A DNA stretch of 64,000 nt from assembly GCF_900096995.1 (NCBI RefSeq), contig NZ_OANT01000007.1, positions 102,173 through 166,172 on the forward strand, in the 5' to 3' direction. The stretch is from Acinetobacter puyangensis. GTDB taxonomy: Bacteria > Pseudomonadota > Gammaproteobacteria > Pseudomonadales > Moraxellaceae. Of the stretch, positions 58,750-64,000 are shown piece after piece. The translations under genes and the position numbers were made by a program. Every line of letters starts with the position of its first letter. The first letter of the stretch is position 1. The notes beneath the pieces were generated by a model, which made no database searches, was not told the origin of the DNA, and was given only the letters and a program-made list of their open reading frames with translations.

Positions 58750-59757
58750 TTATACCAATTTACCCCATAGGCGAATACGGCTGATGCCACCATCAGGAAT
58801 CATATTGACACGGATATGGGAGATTTTTTCATGGGCCAGAATTTCATTTAGATATTCATGAATATGATCCATCTGCATTTGCTGTGCTTCCAGTAAGTAA
58901 GTCCAGAACATACTTTGCGGAATCAGCTGTGCATCGGTTGCATCTTCAATATAGGTGGCCTGAATAGATACCTGTGCCGGGAAATTGCCTTTAAAATGCG
59001 CGGTATCAATCTCAATTTTTTCGATTTTACCTGCTTGTCCCAATGCAATAATACTCCAGTCATAGCCCGGTGCACGACGACGTTTGGTTTCCCAGCCATC
59101 ACCCATATTAATGCCGCGACCCGGATTGATCAGATTACGTGGATGACCAAAGTGGGCATCACTGAAAGCGATGATACGGCCACCGTTTCTTAAGGCCACC
59201 AAATCCAGTGTTTCATCGGTACGTTGCGCCTGAATTTGTACTTGACCATAAATTTTTAAACGGGCAATACCCCCATCAGGGAAAATATTCAGACGAACAT
59301 GGGTAAATACTTGTTGTGCATTTTGACTGATTAAAACATGATGTTGGCTTGGACCCAGTAAGCTGTTGGGTAAAATGCTCTGCCATTGTGCGTTTTCAAT
59401 GTCACCATTTGGTGCATAAAAGCCCTCTAATGATGCAGATGCAGGATAGTTCCCTGTAAAAAAAGTCGTGTCGATATCTACAGCCTGAATTGTTCCGGCA
59501 ACACCCAGTTGGATAATGCACCAGTCATAACCTGTTTCACGTTTACGACGTGTTTCCCATCCGTCCATCCATTTACCATGATCATCAAATTTGTCTTCAA
59601 CAAAAATTGGCGCAGTAAATTGCAGCATGCGCTTTGCCTCAGCAAAGAATTGATCAGAACAGCTAACGATTGCAGTACCTAGACGTTCGTCTGCAAGGTT
59701 GGTGTAAGGAAGAAGCGTTTCAGGTATAGTAAATTCTGGAGCAAGTAAGGTTGCCAT
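58750..59757 (-). CDS. alc: Allantoicase
   Basis: 335 residues made of two allantoicase repeats: about 25-175, with GWETRRKRETGYDWCIIQLG, and about 195-335, with GWETKRRRAPGYDWSIIALG. It hydrolyses allantoate to ureidoglycolate and urea. It forms an operon with allA. Upstream, a 13-bp inverted repeat lies between it and the divergent hpxO. An allantoinase, 5-hydroxyisourate hydrolase and OHCU decarboxylase are needed to link urate with allantoate and are not in this window. Confidence 0.94.
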   Translation of the reverse strand: MATLLAPEFTIPETLLPYTNLADERLGTAIVSCSDQFFAEAKRMLQFTAPIFVEDKFDDHGKWMDGWETRRKRETGYDWCIIQLGVAGTIQAVDIDTTFFTGNYPASASLEGFYAPNGDIENAQWQSILPNSLLGPSQHHVLISQNAQQVFTHVRLNIFPDGGIARLKIYGQVQIQAQRTDETLDLVALRNGGRIIAFSDAHFGHPRNLINPGRGINMGDGWETKRRRAPGYDWSIIALGQAGKIEKIEIDTAHFKGNFPAQVSIQATYIEDATDAQLIPQSMFWTYLLEAQQMQMDHIHEYLNEILAHEKISHIRVNMIPDGGISRIRLWGKLV

Positions 59758-59858
59758 AAATCAATCCAATGTATGTCAGTCCGAAAGAACGAGGTAATGC
59801 TATCAAATTTTGTTCAATGACACATCTGATAGCAACTGTATTTTTCAGGGAAATCATA

Positions 59859-59894
59859 TTTTGTTAACAATTAAATTATACATTGTTAGCAAAA
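59859..59894. promoter_or_regulatory. Inverted-repeat operator between alc and hpxO
   Basis: TTTTGTTAACAAT (59859-59871) and ATTGTTAGCAAAA (59882-59894) form a 13-bp inverted repeat with one mismatch and a ten-base spacer. The first arm contains the palindrome TTGTTAACAA. Placed between divergent genes of one pathway, it is a likely common regulator site; the regulator is not encoded in this window. Confidence 0.7.
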
Positions 59895-59971
59895 TGGTTG
59901 AAATGGCATGTTTTTTGTAGGGATTGAAGTTGTAAATTAAAAATTAAGTTGATAGAGCATTGGAGAAGCAT

Positions 59972-61129
59972 ATGCGTGTCGTGATTATTGGCGCAGGAAT
60001 TGGTGGGTTATCAGCAGGTATTTTGCTTAAAAAATATGGGCATGACGTCACAGTATATGAACAAGTTGAAAAAATTCTTCCAGTGGGTGCAGCCATTTCT
60101 GTCTGGTCAAATGGGGTCAAGTGCTTAAACTATCTGGGATTACAGACACAGGTTGAAAAACTGGGCGGTATCATGGACCGTATGGCCTATGTTGATGGTT
60201 TAAGTAATGATGTGATGACGCAATTTGGTATTCAGTCTTTAATTGATGAAGTCGGTCAGCGTCCTTATCCGGTATCGCGTGCCGAATTGCAAAATATGCT
60301 GATGGATGAATTTGGGCGTGAAGACATTCATCTTGGTGTTCGTCTGATTGGTATTGAAGATCATGGCGATAGTATTACGGCGGAACTGTCTAATGATAGC
60401 AAAGTCGAAGCGGACTTATTGATTGGTGCAGATGGCACGCATTCCTTTGCCCGTGAATATATTCTGGGTAAAAAAGTTGAACGTCGCTATGCCGGTTATG
60501 TCAATTGGAATGGTCTGGTTGAAATCGATGAAAGCATTGCACCAGCCGACCAATGGACAACCTTTGTGGGCCAAGGTAAACGTGTTTCTTTAATGCCAAT
60601 TGCAGGCAATCGGTTTTATTTCTTCTTTGATGTGCCGTTACCGGTAGGCTTGGGCAATGATAAGGCTGAATATAAAACTTTATTAAAAGAATATTTTGCC
60701 GGTTGGTGTGAACCGGTACAGAAATTGATTGATCAAATTGATCCACAAAGAACCAACCGCGTAGAAATTCATGATATTGAACCATTCTATGAATGGTACA
60801 AAGGTCGTTGTGTCATTCTGGGTGATGCTGCTCACAGCACCACACCGGATATTGGGCAAGGTGGATGTCAGGCGTTGGAAGATGCCATTTACTTAACCCG
60901 TTCCTTACAAATCAATAGCAACAGCATTGCCGATGCCTTACAGCGTTATCAGGACGTGCGTAGTCCTCGAGCCAATGAACTGGTATTACGTGCACGTAAA
61001 CGCTGTGATGTAACCCATATGAAAGATGAGGCAGAAACTGCCGCATGGTATGAAGAACTGCGTCATGAAGATGGTGAACGCATCATGAAAGGAATTATTA
61101 GTAATATTATTGGTAATCCATTGGATTAA
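59972..61129 (+). CDS. hpxO: FAD-dependent urate hydroxylase
   Basis: 385 residues, the length of Klebsiella HpxO. A group A flavin monooxygenase that makes 5-hydroxyisourate from urate with NADH and oxygen. Motifs: GxGxxG in [12 protein letters not shown] at the N-terminus, LIGADGTHS (DG fingerprint), and [22 protein letters not shown], the FAD-binding GD box. The start is the ATG at 59972, six bases after GGAGA; the TTG 12 bases earlier is not needed. It is divergent from alc-allA, consistent with purine breakdown. Confidence 0.93.
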   Translation: MRVVIIGAGIGGLSAGILLKKYGHDVTVYEQVEKILPVGAAISVWSNGVKCLNYLGLQTQVEKLGGIMDRMAYVDGLSNDVMTQFGIQSLIDEVGQRPYPVSRAELQNMLMDEFGREDIHLGVRLIGIEDHGDSITAELSNDSKVEADLLIGADGTHSFAREYILGKKVERRYAGYVNWNGLVEIDESIAPADQWTTFVGQGKRVSLMPIAGNRFYFFFDVPLPVGLGNDKAEYKTLLKEYFAGWCEPVQKLIDQIDPQRTNRVEIHDIEPFYEWYKGRCVILGDAAHSTTPDIGQGGCQALEDAIYLTRSLQINSNSIADALQRYQDVRSPRANELVLRARKRCDVTHMKDEAETAAWYEELRHEDGERIMKGIISNIIGNPLD

Positions 61130-61161
61130 CTTTAAGCGTCTAATATATTTTTACTTTCTCC

Positions 61162-61201
61162 AGAGATCACTTATATTCTTTATAATGTGGTCTCTTTTTT
61201 A
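61162..61201 (+). terminator. hpxO terminator
   Basis: AGAGATCAC...GTGGTCTCT stem with a 16-base loop, then TTTTTTA. The loop has TATAAT (61181-61186), which may also be the -10 of the following gene. Confidence 0.75.
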
Positions 61202-61221
61202 TCCATATTGATGTAACTAAA

Positions 61222-61689
61222 ATGTCTGAACAATGTGCTTGTCAATCTGGTCAAGACTATGAGAACTGTTGCCAGCCTTTTCATGCGAATAAGCAGTATC
61301 CAGAAAATGCCGAACAATTGATGCGATCACGGTATGCGGCTTATGTGCTGAAAAATATTGCCTATATTGTGGCAACGACCGTTCCTGCCCAGCAAAAATT
61401 ACTTGATCAAGACGCAATGCGACAATGGAGTGAAGAAACTCGATGGGATGGACTAGACATTATTCAGCATCATCCCAAAGTTGATAAAAATCATGCGCAG
61501 GTTGAATTTAAAGCGTATTATCTGACAAGTGCGGGACGGCAGTTTCATCATGAATTATCCACCTTTACGTGTATAGATGGACGATGGTATTTTCTGGATC
61601 CGACTGTAGAAATATCCTTGAGCATGAAGCAACCTTGTTTGTGTGGATCAGGTAAAAAATTTAAACAATGCTGTGCGACCTATCTCTAA
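61222..61689 (+). CDS. YchJ-family protein with two cysteine motifs
   Basis: 155 residues. An N-terminal CACQSGQDYENCCQPF and a C-terminal SEC-C motif PCLCGSGKKFKQCC flank a small NTF2-like domain (QLMRSRYAAYVLKNIAYI ... GLDIIQHHP). This is the standard YchJ (UPF0225) layout; both Cys groups likely bind zinc. Function is unknown. Monocistronic. Confidence 0.88.
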   Translation: MSEQCACQSGQDYENCCQPFHANKQYPENAEQLMRSRYAAYVLKNIAYIVATTVPAQQKLLDQDAMRQWSEETRWDGLDIIQHHPKVDKNHAQVEFKAYYLTSAGRQFHHELSTFTCIDGRWYFLDPTVEISLSMKQPCLCGSGKKFKQCCATYL

Positions 61690-61750
61690 CTACTTTTTAG
61701 CTAAACTCGGCTACAATAGCGTAATTTTAAAAAGATTGATGATGTAACGC

Positions 61751-62398
61751 ATGTTGCTGACCATTATTTATATTATAGCCATTACCGCTGAGGCAATGAC
61801 CGGGGCACTTTCCGCAGGTCGTCGTAGCATGGATTGGTTTGGTGTCATTTTGATTGCCAGTGTCACGGCACTTGGTGGTGGTTCAGTCCGTGATGTGTTG
61901 TTGGGACATTATCCCTTAACTTGGGTTAAGCATCCCGAGTATCTGGTACTGACGACTTTTGCTGCGTTATTTACTATTATCATTGCCAAATGGATGAAGC
62001 ATTTACGCAATATTTTCCTGTTGCTAGATGCACTGGGTTTAATAGGCTTTACCATTATTGGATGCCAGATTGCCATTCAGATGGGACATGGCTTTGTGGT
62101 CGCTGCGGTCGCAGGCGTATTAACCGGGGTGTCAGGCGGTATTTTGCGTGATATTTTGTGTAATGATGTCCCACTCGTATTTCGTCGGGAACTCTACGCC
62201 AGTATCTCTTTCGCTGCTGTAGTATTTTATTGGATTTGTTTCCAGTACGCACATTTAAACCTTGAAGCGACGGTGATCTTTACTTTGATTTTTGGTTTCA
62301 CTTTACGTGTGGTTGCCATCTATTTTGGTCTGGAAATGCCTAAATTTATTTATCAGGAAGATGATGAAAGTTCTGCATCTTCAACAGATGAGCATTAA
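61751..62398 (+). CDS. TRIC-type cation channel family protein (UPF0126)
   Basis: 215 residues with about seven membrane helices and two glycine-rich repeats, GGGSVRDVLLG (about 39-49) and GVSGGILRDILCNDVP (about 125-140), the mark of TRIC/UPF0126 proteins. Prokaryotic members form trimeric potassium-permeable channels in crystal structures, though their role in cells is not known. The C-terminus has an acidic, Ser-rich tail. Stands alone. Confidence 0.88.
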   Translation: MLLTIIYIIAITAEAMTGALSAGRRSMDWFGVILIASVTALGGGSVRDVLLGHYPLTWVKHPEYLVLTTFAALFTIIIAKWMKHLRNIFLLLDALGLIGFTIIGCQIAIQMGHGFVVAAVAGVLTGVSGGILRDILCNDVPLVFRRELYASISFAAVVFYWICFQYAHLNLEATVIFTLIFGFTLRVVAIYFGLEMPKFIYQEDDESSASSTDEH

Positions 62399-62471
62399 TA
62401 CGTCACATGTTTTATCTTTTGAGCAAGATTTTTGCTTAAACAATCCAATCTATGGTTGATGGGGAAATTTT

Positions 62472-63791
62472 ATGGATTTAATCAGTCGGGTACAGCGTAT
62501 TCCAGTCGGTAAATTCCATTACACCTTATTGTGGATGATTGGACTGGGTTGGATGTTCGATGCCATGGATACAGGCATGATTTCTTTTATCATGACTGAA
62601 CTGGCTGCGGATTGGTCTCTTGACGCCAAACAAAAAGCATCTATCGTCAGTCTGACTTTTGTCGGTATGGCAATCGGTGCAGTGGTGGCGGGTGGCGTTG
62701 CCGACAAAATCGGCCGAAAAACTGTTTTTGCCGTAACCCTGTTTATTTATAGTATTGCAACGGCACTTTGTGCCTTTGCGCCCAATTTGACTTGGCTATT
62801 GGTGTTTAGATTTATTGTCGGTCTGGGATTGGGCGGACAGTTACCTGTTGCAGTGTCTCTGGTCAGTGAATATATTCCGGCACAGGTTCGTGGTCGTTTT
62901 ATTGTATTACTGGAGAGTTTCTGGGGCTTGGGCTGGCTGGTCGCAGCACTGGTTTCCTACTTTTTTATTCCAAAGTTTGGCTGGCATGCTGCTTTTTTAA
63001 TTGGCGGTTTACCTGCACTTTATGTATTCGTGATTTGGAAAAAAGTACCGGAATCTATTCCTTATTTGATTAATCGCGGTCGTTTACAAGAAGCGCATCA
63101 GATTGTCTGTAAAATGGAAAAACAGGCAGGCTTGCCAGTGATTCAGCAGATAAAAGCACTTCCTGTTGCAAAACAACATGACGTTTCTTTTCGCCAGCTT
63201 TGGTCAACAACCTTATGGAAACGCTCACTGATGCTGTGGTTGATCTGGTTTGGTGTGGTTTATTCCTATTACGGTATATTTACTTGGTTACCCAGTCTTT
63301 TGGTGCAAGAAGGCTATACCATTGTCAAATCTTTTGAATATGTGTTGGTCATGATCTTGGCACAATTACCGGGATATCTTGCAGCTGCTTGGTGTGTGGA
63401 AAAATTTGGGCGTAAATTTACCTTGGCTGGATTTATTGCAGCATGCGCTGTGTGTGCTTATTTCTTTGGCAATGCTGGCTCAATAATCATGATTATCGTG
63501 TGGGGCTGTCTATTATCTTTCTTTAACTTAGGTGCGTGGGGTGTGGTCTATACCTATACACCAGAGCAATATCCGACGAATATCCGTGCCTTTGGTTCGG
63601 GGTGGGCTTCTGCAATTGGCCGTATCGGTGGTATTTGCGCACCCATTGTAGTGACCGGCATGATGGACTTGCCCAATAGTTTCCATAATGTATTTCTCAT
63701 GTTTACCGCTGTGTTAATGGCAGTGGCATTGGTGGTTCTGATCTTGGGTGAAGAAACGAAAGGCAGAACATTAGAGTCAATCAGTCAGTAA
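62472..63791 (+). CDS. MFS transporter, metabolite:H+ symporter type
   Basis: 439 residues, 12 predicted membrane helices. Motifs: GWMFDAMDTGMISFIM in helix 1 (the D-x-x-D seen in aromatic acid and NiaP-type symporters), GGVADKIGRK (loop 2-3), VGLGLGGQLPVAVSLVSEYIPAQVRGR and PEQYPTNIRAFGSGWASAIGRIGG. Closest in style to the niacin transporter NiaP and aromatic acid:H+ symporters. Substrate not determined; no linked catabolic genes. A purine-related cargo is possible given hpxO upstream, but two unrelated genes intervene. Confidence 0.85.
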   Translation: MDLISRVQRIPVGKFHYTLLWMIGLGWMFDAMDTGMISFIMTELAADWSLDAKQKASIVSLTFVGMAIGAVVAGGVADKIGRKTVFAVTLFIYSIATALCAFAPNLTWLLVFRFIVGLGLGGQLPVAVSLVSEYIPAQVRGRFIVLLESFWGLGWLVAALVSYFFIPKFGWHAAFLIGGLPALYVFVIWKKVPESIPYLINRGRLQEAHQIVCKMEKQAGLPVIQQIKALPVAKQHDVSFRQLWSTTLWKRSLMLWLIWFGVVYSYYGIFTWLPSLLVQEGYTIVKSFEYVLVMILAQLPGYLAAAWCVEKFGRKFTLAGFIAACAVCAYFFGNAGSIIMIIVWGCLLSFFNLGAWGVVYTYTPEQYPTNIRAFGSGWASAIGRIGGICAPIVVTGMMDLPNSFHNVFLMFTAVLMAVALVVLILGEETKGRTLESISQ

Positions 63792-63909
63792 AAAAGCACT
63801 TAATTAAAGCAAATTGAAGAAAACTCGTTAGAAATTGTTCATTAATTATGCATTTGTGATAAAAGAGGTCAAAAAAAGTGCGTATGATGATAAAAGATAA
63901 AAAAGGGGG

Positions 63910-63937
63910 TTGCGTTGGTATGTGAATGCTGTAGAAT
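63910..63937 (+). promoter_or_regulatory. Stable-RNA-like promoter (probable rrn or tRNA operon)
   Basis: TTGCGT (63910-63915), 16-base spacer, TAGAAT (63932-63937), then a GCACATCC start region. An A-rich upstream tract (63889-63904) resembles an UP element. No gene start follows before the window ends; the rest (to 64000) looks like an untranslated leader, suggesting an rRNA or tRNA operon just beyond. Confidence 0.5.
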
Positions 63938-64000
63938 GCACATCCATCGGCGGTGATGCAGATTAAAACTTGTTGAAAAACAGGGTGTTAGTTGGGACTT

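Overview
This 64 kb window is ordinary chromosome of an AT-rich gammaproteobacterium, almost certainly Acinetobacter. The main clues are two paralogous porins of the Omp33-36 type, a ubiG-mupP-yciK cluster, the dksA-gluQ and murD-ftsW arrangements, a DesT/DesC/DesB-like desaturase locus, and codon use rich in A/T-ending codons. I found no prophage, transposase, CRISPR array or complete tRNA/rRNA gene. Species cannot be assigned from the sequence alone.

Layout. 0-12 kb holds housekeeping metabolism: an M23 peptidase, aceE-aceF, an ODP-type metallo-beta-lactamase-fold protein, guaB, and a tight glmM-pdxH-recJ group. 12-19.5 kb is an envelope segment: a compact archaic (Csu-like) chaperone-usher pilus operon (pilin, chaperone, usher, two-domain tip protein) facing an extra pilin gene on the opposite strand, then two Omp33-36-like porins. 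19.8-24.4 kb has prfB with its programmed +1 frameshift, an ArsR regulator with an Old Yellow Enzyme, a short-chain dehydrogenase with foreign-looking codon use, a palindromic repeat element and a cold-shock gene with a long 5' leader. 24.6-34.3 kb has waaA-rsmE, an MscS channel, a DUF805 protein, acs, an SDR and murD-ftsW. 34.3-43.1 kb is mostly on the minus strand: dksA-gluQ (with an unusual repeat-encoded N-terminal extension on GluQ), nudF-cpdA, thiC behind a TPP riboswitch, and ubiG-mupP-yciK; dsbA follows on the plus strand.

43.1-50.7 kb has a TetR regulator divergent from a ferredoxin reductase and fatty acid desaturase with palindromic operators between them, a YqiA-like hydrolase, rph, a tiny membrane protein, a periplasmic MBL-fold protein with a degenerate metal site, a LysR regulator and a DUF4230 protein. 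50.8-54.4 kb has grpE and dnaK, each behind its own sigma-32-like promoter, then an FUSC-like membrane protein. 54.5-58.2 kb is a Fur-box-controlled siderophore ABC importer. 58.2-61.1 kb carries part of the urate/allantoin pathway (allA, alc, divergent hpxO) with a 13-bp inverted-repeat operator. The rest is a YchJ protein, a TRIC-type channel and an MFS transporter. The last ~100 bases look like a stable-RNA (rrn or tRNA) promoter and leader.

No wholly new multi-gene system is evident. The most unusual items are the GluQ N-terminal extension built from in-frame palindromic repeats (90-bp and 33-bp periods), the MBL-fold protein that has lost its metal ligands, the antisense extra pilin, the palindromic repeat in the dnaK leader, and the foreign-looking SDR region.
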